A DNA stretch of 15,334 bases from Actinophytocola sp050699915 (GCF_050699915.1 NZ_JBOHGA010000161.1:1-15334), one strand, 5' to 3'; shown: positions 5,373 through 12,615, counted from the first letter of the stretch. The notes: generated from the sequence alone by a model not told the origin. A program made the numbers and translations.

Positions 5373-5938
5373 GATCGGCTCCGCAACATCAACCTGGCGA
5401 GCAGCACGCCGGCGGCGAGCCAGAGGATGATCATCACCGCCCGCGCGGGGTTGCTCTGGAAGAGTGGCTCGAGGATCGCGCTCACCGTCGGATGATCAGG
5501 GTTCGCCGTCGCGGGATCACTCTGTTGGAGGAACGAGGCGAGCTCCCAGAGACAGATTGTGACCCCAGTCACGGCCCACGGCCACCACCTGCCGGCGTCC
5601 GCGCGCTCCCGATGGCCGCCGGCCTTCATGGCGAGGTAGAGCATGGGCGGGCCGGCGGTCGCGACCGCCACCGCGACCGGCACCGTGCCGGGCCGCCACG
5701 TCGCGGTCACGGCGCCCACTGGAACCGCCATCAAGGCGAAGGCCGCCGGCACCTCCCGGGTGCGGGGCGGCCGAGGCTCGCGCAGCTCGGCGATGGCCAG
5801 CGCGACGGCGGTGCCCAGGAAGATGACGCCGTCCACCGGCGCGCCACGTCCCACGTGGAAGCCACCGGCGATCACGATGATCAGGAACGGCCTGGTCAGC
5901 CACCAGCGGCGGGACTTGGTTTCTCGCTCCTGCGGCAC
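5360..5938 (-). CDS. Multi-pass membrane protein of unknown function
   Basis: The 192-aa protein has a basic N-terminus (ETKSRRWW) and about six hydrophobic segments, near residues 14-27, 34-50, 65-83, 86-104, 119-138 and 165-185. A loop HPTVSAILEPLFQSNPARA precedes the last one. No catalytic motif is visible. The start is GTG at 5936-5938 with GCAGGA eight bases upstream; it lies 4 bp after the TIR gene stop and overlaps the next small membrane gene. It may belong with the small protein downstream as a resident pair, or act with the TIR protein. I do not recognise the family. Confidence 0.85.
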   Translation of the reverse strand: MPQERETKSRRWWLTRPFLIIVIAGGFHVGRGAPVDGVIFLGTAVALAIAELREPRPPRTREVPAAFALMAVPVGAVTATWRPGTVPVAVAVATAGPPMLYLAMKAGGHRERADAGRWWPWAVTGVTICLWELASFLQQSDPATANPDHPTVSAILEPLFQSNPARAVMIILWLAAGVLLARLMLRSRSCVR

Positions 5939-5942
5939 ATGG

Positions 5943-6884
5943 TCAATCCTGCACCCGATTGGGCAGAATCCTGCCGAGGACGTCCACCAGGCGAGTGACG
6001 TCCTGGCGGAAGGTGACGTGGCGGATCGTCGTAGCGTGCCGGTGCGTCAGTCCGGCCAGGCTCGCGGGCAGGTCCTTCGTGCGAGGCATCTCGGCGTCGT
6101 CGACGAGCACCGGGATGACTCGGATCCCACGCCGTAGCGCGGTCTCGATCTCCACGCGAACAAGGTCTCCGGGTTCGCTGAGCCGTGCCGTCGACCAGCC
6201 AGGGCCGATGATGGCGAGCAGGACCTCGCACCGGTCGATCGCTTCGGCGATGACCTGCCGGAAGTCCAGGCCGAGCTCGATCGACTCGACGTCGATGAAG
6301 ACCTGGCCCTCGCCGAACCGGCCGGCCAGCCGGTCCGCGATCCGGCCAGCGATGTGGCCGGCGCCCTCCCGTCGGTAGCTGACGAACACGCCGCCGCGAG
6401 ACCACGCCGCCGGGTCGGGCAGATCCGGGGGAGCCGGTTCTCCTGGACGCACGGAATATGCCGACGGCAGCTTTGGCGGCTCGGGCAGGGGGTCGGGAGG
6501 CCGGACCGGACTGGCCGTGCACCGGGTCAGCTCCCGGGCCAGGCTCGCGACCTCGCCGTCGGCGTAGTCGAGCAGGCCACCCAGTCCGGCGAACCGGCGG
6601 GAGCCCTCGAACGGACCCACCCGGATGTACCGGACCGGGATGCCCAGGCGCTGTGCGTAGTCGACTTCGAGGCGACACGGCTCCGACCGCCAGGCGTGAT
6701 TGGACAACGCGAAGACGACCGCTGAGGCGTTCCGGATGTTGCGCAGGATCGCCTCCCACCACAGTTCGCCGCCGACGAGGTCCTGATCCAGCCAGACATC
6801 CACGCCGTGCGTGGCGAGGTCGACCACCAGGCGGGTCACGACCTCATGGTCGGCGCGGCTGTAGGCGAAGAAGACACCGCTCAC
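5943..6884 (-). CDS. Protein with two tandem TIR domains
   Basis: Bacterial TIR domains commonly hydrolyse or cyclise NAD+, in defence against phages and in toxins. The 313-aa protein has TIR1 at about residues 3-125 (VFFAYSRADHE, VDVWLDQD, then SEPCRLEVDYA with candidate catalytic Glu73). A proline-rich linker follows at 126-160. TIR2 lies at about 165-300 (VFVSYRREGAGHIAGRIADRL, VFIDVESIELG, VLLAIIGPGW, and DLVRVEIETAL with candidate catalytic Glu245). No membrane segment, signal peptide or NB-ARC/TPR part is present. The start is GTG 16 bp after map, with GGGGAG upstream; the next gene begins 4 bp after its stop. It sits in an otherwise housekeeping operon, so it looks like an inserted accessory gene. 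TIR identity is strong; enzymatic activity and role are inferred. Confidence 0.93.
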   Translation of the reverse strand: MSGVFFAYSRADHEVVTRLVVDLATHGVDVWLDQDLVGGELWWEAILRNIRNASAVVFALSNHAWRSEPCRLEVDYAQRLGIPVRYIRVGPFEGSRRFAGLGGLLDYADGEVASLARELTRCTASPVRPPDPLPEPPKLPSAYSVRPGEPAPPDLPDPAAWSRGGVFVSYRREGAGHIAGRIADRLAGRFGEGQVFIDVESIELGLDFRQVIAEAIDRCEVLLAIIGPGWSTARLSEPGDLVRVEIETALRRGIRVIPVLVDDAEMPRTKDLPASLAGLTHRHATTIRHVTFRQDVTRLVDVLGRILPNRVQD

Positions 6885-6900
6885 GGGACCATTCTCCCCG

Positions 6901-7728
6901 TCAGGGGGCGGTCAGGACCCAGGGGCCGTCTTCGGTGATGGCCACCGTGTGTTCCCAGTGCGCGGCTCGCGAGCCGTCGACTGTGATGACCGTCCAGCCG
7001 TCCGACAGCTCTTCCGTGCGTTCGCCGCCCAAGGTGAGCATCGGCTCGATGGCTATCGCCATGCCTACTCGTAGTTTGGGGCCCTTGCCCGGCTTGCCGT
7101 AGTTCGGCAGGAACGGCTCCATGTGCATCGCCCGGCCGATGCCGTGGCCGCCGTACTCGCGGATGATCCCGTAGCGCCGGCCGTCCGCTCGCTCCGCGTC
7201 GTGCACGGCGTTCTCGATCGCGTGCGACACGTCCGTCAGCCGGCCATCCGGGCGGACGGCCTCGATGCCCGCCAGCATGGCCGTCCGCGTCGCGTCCGAC
7301 AGGGCCTGGTCCGCGGGGTTCGCCGGGCCGACCGGCAACGTCACGGCGGAGTCGCCGTGCCAGCCGTCGAGGATGGCGCCGCAGTCGATCGACAGGAGGT
7401 CGCCGTCGACCAGCACCTGGTCGGTGCTCGGGATGCCGTGCACGATCTGCTCGTTCACCGACGCGCAGATCGACGCCGGAAACCCGTGGTAGCCCTTGAA
7501 ACTCGGCACGGCACCGGCGTCACGGATGGTCTGCTCGGCGATCTCGTCCAGCTCCGCCGTGCTGACGCCGGGACGCACCGCCTCGGTGACGTTCTTCAGC
7601 GCGGCCGCCACCACCAGGCCCGCCGCGCGCATCGCCTCGAGCTCGGCCGGTGCCTTGAGCTCGATCATCCGACCCCGCCACGACTGGATCGACAGCCGCA
7701 GCGAATCGAGCAGCCCACCTCGCGTCAC
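6901..7728 (-). CDS. map: Type I methionine aminopeptidase
   Basis: Map removes the initiator methionine from nascent proteins using a dimetal centre. All five ligands are visible: Asp in SIDCGAILDG, Asp in WHGDSAV, His in GGHGIGRAMH, Glu in IEPML and Glu in WEHTVAIT; the substrate His in KGYHGFPA is also present. The longer GTG start (275 aa) is given because it overlaps the adk stop as GTGA and the extra 20 codons are GC-rich at third positions. An ATG at 7666-7668 (255 aa, MIELKAPAEL) is a good alternative with the classic family N-terminus. The gene order secY-adk-map is standard. Confidence 0.97.
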   Translation of the reverse strand: MTRGGLLDSLRLSIQSWRGRMIELKAPAELEAMRAAGLVVAAALKNVTEAVRPGVSTAELDEIAEQTIRDAGAVPSFKGYHGFPASICASVNEQIVHGIPSTDQVLVDGDLLSIDCGAILDGWHGDSAVTLPVGPANPADQALSDATRTAMLAGIEAVRPDGRLTDVSHAIENAVHDAERADGRRYGIIREYGGHGIGRAMHMEPFLPNYGKPGKGPKLRVGMAIAIEPMLTLGGERTEELSDGWTVITVDGSRAAHWEHTVAITEDGPWVLTAP

Positions 7729-8279
7729 GTCCGATCGCGAAGCGCGGTCAACACCCGCGTGGTGATCTCCTCGACCTCGCCGACACCGTCGACCTTCACC
7801 AGGATGTCCCGGTAGTAGTCGAGCAGCGGCGCGGTCTCCGCCCGGTACACCCGCTGCCGGTTGCGGATGACGTCCTCGTTGTCGTCCGCGCGGCCACGGG
7901 CCAGCAGGCGGCCCACCACCGCTTCCTCGTCGACCTGCAGCTGCACGACCGCGTCCAGCTTCTTGTCCGACTCGGCCAGGACCTTGCTGAGCACATCGGC
8001 CTGGCCGACGTTGCGCGGGAAGCCGTCCAGCAGGAAGCCGGCGTCGGTGTCGGGCTCCGCCAGGCGCTCCTCGACCAGCTGGTTGGTGATTTCGTCGGGC
8101 ACCAGGTCACCGTCGTCGAGGTACTGCTTGACGCGCCGGCCCAGCTCGGTCCCGTCCCCGATGTGCGCCCGGAACAGATCTCCCGTCGAGATGTGCGGGA
8201 TCGCCAACCTCTCGCTCAGCGCCTTCGCCTGCGTGCCCTTGCCCGCGCCTGGCGGACCCACGAGAACGAGTCGCGTCAC
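7725..8279 (-). CDS. adk: Adenylate kinase, short-LID form
   Basis: Adk interconverts ATP, AMP and ADP. The 184-aa protein has the P-loop GPPGAGKGT at residues 8-16, the AMP-binding ISTGDLFRAH, the LLDGFPRN motif, and RNRQRVYRAETAPLLDYY. The LID between the RGRADD and RNRQ segments is short and has no zinc cysteines, as usual in actinobacteria. It starts with GTG overlapping the secY stop (GTGA) and overlaps map in the same way, so the three genes are coupled. Confidence 0.98.
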   Translation of the reverse strand: MTRLVLVGPPGAGKGTQAKALSERLAIPHISTGDLFRAHIGDGTELGRRVKQYLDDGDLVPDEITNQLVEERLAEPDTDAGFLLDGFPRNVGQADVLSKVLAESDKKLDAVVQLQVDEEAVVGRLLARGRADDNEDVIRNRQRVYRAETAPLLDYYRDILVKVDGVGEVEEITTRVLTALRDRT

Positions 8280-9577
8280 TTGAGGAACCCTTCATAGTTG
8301 CGCTGCATCAGCTGGCTCTCGATCTGCTTGACCGTGTCGAGGCCGACGCCAACCATGATCAGCACAGCGGTTCCGCCGAACGGGAAGTTCTGGTTCTGCC
8401 CCGAGCCGGTGAGGTCGAGGAAGAAGTTCGGGAGCACGGCGATGATGCCGAGGTAGATCGAGCCGGGCAGGGTGATCCTGCTCAGCACGAAGCTGAGGTA
8501 CTCCGCGGTCGGGCGGCCCGGGCGGATGCCCGGGATGAAGCCGCCGTACTTGCGCATGTCCTCGGCGCGCTCGTTGGGGTTGAACTGGATGCTGATGTAG
8601 AAGTACGTGAAGAAGATGATCAACGCGAAGTACGTCAGGATGTGCACCCAGTCCGACTGGCTCGTCAGGTGGTCCGCGACGAACCGGCTCCACCAGCTGT
8701 TCGTGTTGCCGGTGAGCCTGGTGACCAGGTCGGGCAGGTACAACAGCGAAGACGCGAAGATGATCGGGATGACGCCGGCCTGGTTGACCTTCATCGGCAG
8801 GTACGTCGACGTGCCGCCGTACATCCGCCGGCCGACCATGCGCTTGGCGTACTGCACCGGGATGCGGCGCTGGCCCTGCTCGAGGAACACGACGCCGATG
8901 ATGATCAGCAGACCGAACGCGCAGACGACCGCGAAGATCACGCCGCCGCCGTTGCGCAGGATGTTGCCGCCCTCGGCCGGGATGCGGGCCGCGATGTTGA
9001 CGAACATCAGCAGCGACATGCCGTTGCCGATGCCGCGCTCGGTGATGAGCTCGCCGAACCACATGATGATCGCGGTACCGGCGGTCATCGTGATGACGAT
9101 CATCGTCAGGTCGAACGTGGAGTTCTGCGGGATGATCGGGTCCTGGCAGTCGCCGAAGAGCTGGCCGCGGTCGGCCATCGCCACGATGCCGGTGGCCTGC
9201 AGGATCCCGAGCCCGATCGTCAGGTAGCGGGTGTACTGCGTGAGCTTGGCCTGGCCGGACTGGCCCTCCTTGTGCAGCTGCTCGAACCGCGGGATGACCA
9301 CGCGCAGCAGCTGGATGATGATGCTCGCCGTGATGTACGGCATGATCCCCAGCGCGAACACCGACAGCTGCAGCAAAGCGCCGCCGCTGAACAGGTTCAG
9401 CAACTGGTAGATGCTCTGGTCATCGACCCCGTCGATGCACTTCTGGATGTTGGGGTACGACACACCGGGCGACGGCAGGAGCGCGCCGACCCGATAGACC
9501 GCGACGATCATCAGCGTGAAAAGGATCTTGCGGCGCAGGTCCGGCGTCGCGAGAGCCGAGCGGAAAGCGCTGAGCAC
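8276..9577 (-). CDS. secY: Preprotein translocase subunit SecY
   Basis: SecY forms the membrane channel for secretory and membrane proteins. The 433-aa length and ten hydrophobic segments are typical. Landmarks are MLSAFRSALATPDLRRKILF at the N-terminus, GALLQLSVFALGIMPYITAS (TM2), the cytosolic loop EQGQRRIPVQYAKRMVGRR, and FIPGIRPGRPTAEYL, ending with MQRNYEGFLK. The start is GTG with a strong AGGAGG seven bases upstream. A 269-bp gap with several hairpins separates it from rplO, so its expression may be set independently of the ribosomal genes. Confidence 0.99.
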   Translation of the reverse strand: MLSAFRSALATPDLRRKILFTLMIVAVYRVGALLPSPGVSYPNIQKCIDGVDDQSIYQLLNLFSGGALLQLSVFALGIMPYITASIIIQLLRVVIPRFEQLHKEGQSGQAKLTQYTRYLTIGLGILQATGIVAMADRGQLFGDCQDPIIPQNSTFDLTMIVITMTAGTAIIMWFGELITERGIGNGMSLLMFVNIAARIPAEGGNILRNGGGVIFAVVCAFGLLIIIGVVFLEQGQRRIPVQYAKRMVGRRMYGGTSTYLPMKVNQAGVIPIIFASSLLYLPDLVTRLTGNTNSWWSRFVADHLTSQSDWVHILTYFALIIFFTYFYISIQFNPNERAEDMRKYGGFIPGIRPGRPTAEYLSFVLSRITLPGSIYLGIIAVLPNFFLDLTGSGQNQNFPFGGTAVLIMVGVGLDTVKQIESQLMQRNYEGFLK

Positions 9578-9625
9578 GCAAGGACCTCCTCGGCGGTCGC
9601 CAGCTCCTCGCCGGCGATCGGCTTT

Positions 9626-9642
9626 GCCGGTTGGTTACCGGC
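9626..9642 (-). other. Hairpin in the secY leader
   Basis: gccggt (9626-9631) and accggc (9637-9642) form a 6-bp perfect stem with a five-base loop, about 50 bp upstream of the secY GTG. It lies just after the terminator-like hairpin in the direction of transcription and could be part of a leader structure. Confidence 0.4.
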
Positions 9643-9645
9643 CGG

Positions 9646-9667
9646 AACAAAAAGCCTGGCCACCAGG
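9646..9667 (-). terminator. Intrinsic-terminator-like hairpin between rplO and secY
   Basis: On the minus strand CCTGG-TGG-CCAGG (9655-9667) is followed after one base by five Ts (9649-9653). The stem is short (5 bp), but the T-run is rare in this GC-rich region. It lies ~180 bp past rplO and ~70 bp before secY, so it could reduce read-through from the ribosomal genes or act as an attenuator for secY. Confidence 0.45.
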
Positions 9668-9685
9668 TCGCTGGCAAGCCAGAAC

Positions 9686-9711
9686 GCCTCGGGGGGCACT
9701 CCTCCCGAAGC
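9686..9711 (-). other. Ten-pair hairpin in the rplO-secY gap
   Basis: The minus-strand arms GCTTCGGG and CCCGAGGC pair (one T/G wobble), then after a mismatch two more G-C pairs close an AGTG loop. No T-run follows. The gap 9578-9846 also has a TAGAGT (TANNNT) hexamer near 9725 without a good -35. The gap holds no gene I can support; short open frames there have mixed third positions. Confidence 0.45.
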
Positions 9712-9846
9712 GTGTCAACGACTCTAACAGGACGGCGTGGCGCGCTTGCACCCCCCGGGAGACCGGAAGACCGTCCGAGACGGGTAACGACGCCTCCCGC
9801 GCACTTGGTGCGAAGAAGGCGCCGTTCACGTCGTATCTCTGCTTCT

Positions 9847-10293
9847 CTACAGGGTGGTCGAGCTGCCGCCGGCGGCGGACAGCTTCTCGACCGCGCTCTT
9901 GGAGAACTTGTGCGCGGTGACGTCCAGCTTCACGCCGTTCAGGTCACCGTCACCGAGGACCTTCACCAGCTCGTTCTTGCGGACCAGGCCCGCGCCGACG
10001 AGCTCGGCCACGCCGACCTTGCCCCCGTCGGCGAACAGCCGGGCGATGTCGCCCACGTTCACCGGCTGGTACTCGGTCCGGAACCGGTTCTTGAAGCCAC
10101 GCAGCTTCGGCAGCCGCATGTGGATCGGCATCTGGCCGCCCTCGAAGCGCGCCGGCACGTTCTTGCGTGCCTTGGTGCCCTTCGTACCGCGGCCGGCGGT
10201 CTTACCGCGCTTGCCACCCTCACCGCGGCCTACGCGGTGCTTCACCGTCTTCGCGCCGGGCGCGGGACGCAGGTGGTGGATCTTGATGGCCAT
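9847..10293 (-). CDS. rplO: 50S ribosomal protein L15
   Basis: uL15 is a large-subunit assembly protein. The 148-aa product begins MAIKIHHLRPAPGAKTVKHR and has the Gly/Lys/Arg-rich GRGEGGKRGKTAGRGTKGTK segment and the GGQMPIHMRLPKLRGFKNRF motif. ATG at 10291-10293 is preferred over the in-frame GTG six bases upstream because GAGGAG lies five bases before the ATG and directly abuts the GTG. The ribosome-binding site comes from a 20-bp repeat that also occurs before rplX. Confidence 0.98.
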   Translation of the reverse strand: MAIKIHHLRPAPGAKTVKHRVGRGEGGKRGKTAGRGTKGTKARKNVPARFEGGQMPIHMRLPKLRGFKNRFRTEYQPVNVGDIARLFADGGKVGVAELVGAGLVRKNELVKVLGDGDLNGVKLDVTAHKFSKSAVEKLSAAGGSSTTL

Positions 10294-10295
10294 GC

Positions 10296-10370
10296 TCACT
10301 CCTCGCTGGCGCTCGTCGGTCGCATGGCCGATGGCGCTGTGCTATTGGATTCGCTCGCAAGCTCGCTCAT
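10296..10370 (-). other. Candidate coupled 24-codon micro-ORF between rpmD and rplO
   Basis: An ATG overlaps the rpmD stop as TGATG and opens a 24-codon frame starting MSELASES and ending PTSASEE. Its TGA lies two bases before the rplO ATG. It contains the GAGGAG that serves rplO. The ORF could keep ribosomes moving across the gap. Third-position GC is about 74%, lower than real genes here, so a functional peptide is uncertain. Confidence 0.3.
10299..10318 (-). repeat. 20-bp repeat carrying a ribosome-binding site, copy before rplO
   Basis: The + strand sequence ctcctcgctggcgctcgtcg is identical to 13800-13819 before rplX. Read on the minus strand it ends in GCGAGGAG, the Shine-Dalgarno of rplO. 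I recall similar repeats scattered at gene starts in Micromonosporaceae genomes, but cannot check. Confidence 0.8.
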
Positions 10371-10552
10371 CAGTCGACCTCCTCGACGGTCACCAGGTGG
10401 CGAACCGTGTGGATCAGGCCGCGGACCTGCGGGGTGTCCTCCCGGACCGTCGTCTGCCGGATCTTGCGCAGGCCGAGCGTCCGCAGCGACTCACGGTGGT
10501 TGCGCTTGGTCCCGATCGTGCTGCGGACCTGCGTCACCTTGAGCTGTGCCAT
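10370..10552 (-). CDS. rpmD: 50S ribosomal protein L30
   Basis: uL30 is a small large-subunit protein near the 5S region. The 60-aa product begins MAQLKVTQVRSTIGTKRNHR and contains TLGLRKIRQTTVREDTPQVRG, ending LVTVEEVD. Length is normal for bacteria. ATG at 10550-10552 lies 4 bp after the rpsE stop and gives the family N-terminus; upstream in-frame sequence is not conserved. Confidence 0.98.
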   Translation of the reverse strand: MAQLKVTQVRSTIGTKRNHRESLRTLGLRKIRQTTVREDTPQVRGLIHTVRHLVTVEEVD

Positions 10553-10556
10553 GGCG

Positions 10557-11204
10557 TCACACCCCCTGACCGGCGACCCGGGCACGCAGCATGCCGGCCG
10601 GGGCCACGTCCTCCAGCGGCAGGCCACGGCGCGCCGCGACCTCCTCCGGACGCTGCAGACCCTTCAGCGCGGCCACCGTGGCGTGCACGATGTTGATCGC
10701 GTTGTCGCTGCCGAGCGACTTGGACAGAACGTCGTGGATGCCCGCGCACTCCAGCACGGCACGCACCGGGCCACCGGCGATGACGCCGGTACCGGCGCTG
10801 GCCGGCTTCAGGAGCACGACACCGGCGGCCCGCTCACCCTGGATCGGGTGCGGGATGGTGCCGGCGATCCGCGGGACCTTGAAGAAGCTCTTCTTCGCCT
10901 CTTCGACACCCTTGGCGATCGCGGCCGGCACCTCCTTCGCCTTGCCGTAGCCGACGCCGACCATGCCGTCGCCGTCGCCCACCACGACCAGCGCGGTGAA
11001 GCTGAACCGGCGACCACCCTTCACGACCTTGGCGACCCGGTTGATGGCCACCACGCGCTCGAGGTGCGGGGTCTTGTCCTGGGCCGCCCCGCCACGGCCC
11101 CCATCGCGACGGTCCCTGCGGTCCCGACGGTCACCGCGGTCTCCGCGGTTGTCACCGCCCGGGCCGCCCTGGCCGCCGCCGAATTGCCGCGAACGTCCCG
11201 GCAT
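10557..11204 (-). CDS. rpsE: 30S ribosomal protein S5 with Arg/Asp/Gly-rich N-terminus
   Basis: uS5 takes part in decoding fidelity at the 30S body-head joint. The 215-aa product has a disordered N-terminal tail (residues 1-~42) built from RGD/RRD units, then the double-stranded RNA-binding domain (LERVVAINRVAKVVKGGRRF) and the C-terminal domain (ERAAGVVLLKPA, GTGVIAGGPVRAVLECAG, RGLPLEDVAPAGMLRARV). Such tails occur in other actinobacterial S5 proteins. ATG at 11202-11204 has GGAAGGA about seven bases upstream; it overlaps the stop of a 10-codon micro-ORF. Confidence 0.98.
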   Translation of the reverse strand: MPGRSRQFGGGQGGPGGDNRGDRGDRRDRRDRRDGGRGGAAQDKTPHLERVVAINRVAKVVKGGRRFSFTALVVVGDGDGMVGVGYGKAKEVPAAIAKGVEEAKKSFFKVPRIAGTIPHPIQGERAAGVVLLKPASAGTGVIAGGPVRAVLECAGIHDVLSKSLGSDNAINIVHATVAALKGLQRPEEVAARRGLPLEDVAPAGMLRARVAGQGV

Positions 11205-11236
11205 CAGGCGATCCTTCCCGTCTTGTGCATGTACAT
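11204..11236 (-). other. Candidate coupled 10-codon micro-ORF between rplR and rpsE
   Basis: ATG overlaps the rplR stop (TGATG), the frame reads MYMHKTGRIA, and its TGA overlaps the rpsE ATG (TGATG). It thus bridges the whole 31-bp gap without a base left over. The rpsE ribosome-binding site GGAAGGA lies inside it. It may be chance at this length. Confidence 0.3.
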
Positions 11237-11643
11237 CAGAACTCCAGCCCGCCTTCGCGGGCCGCGTCGGCGAGCGCCGCGATCCGGCCGTGGTAGTCGT
11301 TGCCACCGCGGTCGAACACGACCTTCGTCACGCCGGCGCTCTTCGCCCGGCCGGCCACCAGCTCGCCGACCTTGGCCGCGCGTGCCTTCTTGTCGCCGTC
11401 CAGCGCACGGACGTCGGCCTCCAGGCTCGACGCCGACGCCAGGGTGCGCCCGGCCAGGTCGTCGACCAGCTGGACGACGATGTGCCGCGCCGACCTGGTC
11501 ACCACGAGGCGGGGGCGCTCCGGCGTGCCGCTGACCTTGCGGCGCACCCGGAAGTGCCGGCGCGCCTTGGAGATCCGGCGCCGGGTGGAGGTGTCCCGGC
11601 CGACGGGCTTCCGCTTGGTAACAGTCGCTTCGCTCATGATCAC
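11236..11643 (-). CDS. rplR: 50S ribosomal protein L18
   Basis: uL18 binds 5S rRNA. The product contains RRRISKARRHFRVRRKVSGT, PRLVVTRSARHIVVQLVDD and the C-terminal VVFDRGGNDYHGRIAALADAAREGGLEF. The given GTG start overlaps the rplF stop as GTGA (135 aa); an ATG two codons in (11635-11637, MSEATVTKRK, 133 aa) is equally possible since neither has a strong ribosome-binding site. The protein is otherwise of normal length. Confidence 0.97.
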   Translation of the reverse strand: MIMSEATVTKRKPVGRDTSTRRRISKARRHFRVRRKVSGTPERPRLVVTRSARHIVVQLVDDLAGRTLASASSLEADVRALDGDKKARAAKVGELVAGRAKSAGVTKVVFDRGGNDYHGRIAALADAAREGGLEF

Positions 11644-12179
11644 TTACCCGTCTTTCCGACCTTGCGGCGGATCTTCTCGTCCGCGTACCGCACGCCCTTA
11701 CCCTTGTACGGGTCGGGCTTGCGCAGCTTGCGGATGTTGGCCGCGACCTCGCCGACCCGCTGCTTGTCGATGCCCTGGACGGAGAACCTGGTCGGGCCCT
11801 CCACCACGAAGGTGATGCCCTCGGGCGGGGTGACCTTGACCGAGTGGCTGAAGCCCAGCGAGAACTCGAGGTCCGAGCCCTTGAGCAGCACGCGGTAGCC
11901 GACGCCGTGGATCTCGAGCTTCTTCTCGTAGCCCTGGGTCACGCCGACGACGAGGTTGTTGACCAGCGTCCGGGTGAGACCGTGCAGCGCGCGGTTGCGA
12001 CGGTCGTCGTCGGGGCGCTTCACCTCGAGGATGCCGTCATCGCCGCGCTCGACCGTGATCGGCTCGGCCACGGTGTGCGCGAGCGTCCCCTTGGGACCCT
12101 TGACGCTGACGTGCTGGCCCTCGATGCTGACGTCCACTCCGGACGGTACGGGGATGGGCAGCTTTCCGATGCGTGACAT
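11640..12179 (-). CDS. rplF: 50S ribosomal protein L6
   Basis: uL6 lies near the factor-binding site of the 50S subunit. The 179-aa product begins MSRIGKLPIPVPSGVDVSIE and has the two repeated L6 folds with RTLVNNLVVGVTQGYEKKLE and, at the C-terminus, the family signature PDPYKGKGVRYADEKIRRKVGKTGK (landmark, about residues 152-178). It starts 11 bp after rpsH and overlaps rplR by four bases. Confidence 0.99.
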   Translation of the reverse strand: MSRIGKLPIPVPSGVDVSIEGQHVSVKGPKGTLAHTVAEPITVERGDDGILEVKRPDDDRRNRALHGLTRTLVNNLVVGVTQGYEKKLEIHGVGYRVLLKGSDLEFSLGFSHSVKVTPPEGITFVVEGPTRFSVQGIDKQRVGEVAANIRKLRKPDPYKGKGVRYADEKIRRKVGKTGK

Positions 12180-12190
12180 GTCCTACCCCC

Positions 12191-12589
12191 TCACCAGACG
12201 TAGGCGAGGACTTCCCCGCCCACTCGCTGCTTGTTGGCCTGCCGGTCGGTCAGCAGCCCGGAGGACGTGGAGATGATCGCCACGCCCAGGCCGCCGAGCA
12301 CCTTGGGCAGTCCGTCCGACTTTGCGTAGACCCGAAGGCCAGGCTTGGACACGCGCCGGAGGCCGGCGATGCTGCGCTCGCGGTTCGGGCCGTACTTCAG
12401 GGAGACGACGAGGTCCTTGCCCTTCTCGCCCTCCTCATCGCGGTAGCCCGCGATGTAGCCCTCGCGCTGGAGGATCTCCGCGATGTTCGCCTTGAGCTTG
12501 GAGTGCGGCAGGACGACCTCGTCGTGGTACGCCGAGTTCGCGTTGCGCAGACGTGTCAAGAAGTCTGCGATCGGGTCGGTCATCGTCAT
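12191..12589 (-). CDS. rpsH: 30S ribosomal protein S8
   Basis: uS8 is a primary 16S-binding protein and the autogenous repressor of the spc operon in E. coli. The 132-aa product begins MTMTDPIADFLTRLRNANSA and contains KYGPNRERSIAGLRRVSKPG and the C-terminal STSSGLLTDRQANKQRVGGEVLAYVW (landmark, about residues 107-132). A second ATG two codons in is possible. The first ATG overlaps the stop of a nine-codon micro-ORF (ATGA). It follows an 85-bp gap after S14, the place where S8-mediated control would be expected, though no S8-site mimic was proven. Confidence 0.99.
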   Translation of the reverse strand: MTMTDPIADFLTRLRNANSAYHDEVVLPHSKLKANIAEILQREGYIAGYRDEEGEKGKDLVVSLKYGPNRERSIAGLRRVSKPGLRVYAKSDGLPKVLGGLGVAIISTSSGLLTDRQANKQRVGGEVLAYVW

Positions 12590-12615
12590 GGTGACCTGTC
12601 AACCTTTCTCGCCAT
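12586..12615 (-). other. Candidate coupled 9-codon micro-ORF before rpsH
   Basis: An ATG with GCGAGGAACC directly upstream opens MARKVDRSP, and its TGA overlaps the rpsH ATG as ATGA. rpsH itself has only a modest ribosome-binding site (AGGTCACC), so termination-reinitiation from this short frame could help. The upstream part of the gap (12616-12674) shows nothing clear. Confidence 0.3.

Noticed and set aside
6885..6900. Promoter for the TIR gene between map and TIR
   Set aside because: Only 16 bp, occupied by the ribosome-binding site; an internal promoter within map cannot be ruled out but none was recognised.
9511..9699. 62-codon minus-strand ORF overlapping the secY start
   Set aside because: Its GTG abuts the purine-rich block too closely and most of it overlaps secY in another frame.
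8642..9727. + strand open frame opposite secY (361 codons)
   Set aside because: Antisense shadow of secY, no recognisable domain.
9635..9829. 64-codon minus-strand ORF in the rplO-secY gap
   Set aside because: About 30% of its codons end in A or T, unlike neighbours, it crosses the hairpins and T-run, and it has no clear ribosome-binding site. A leader peptide is possible but unsupported.
11095..11160. Tandem repeat DNA in the 5' part of rpsE
   Set aside because: It simply encodes the RGD/RRD-rich tail typical of actinobacterial S5; not an independent repeat element.
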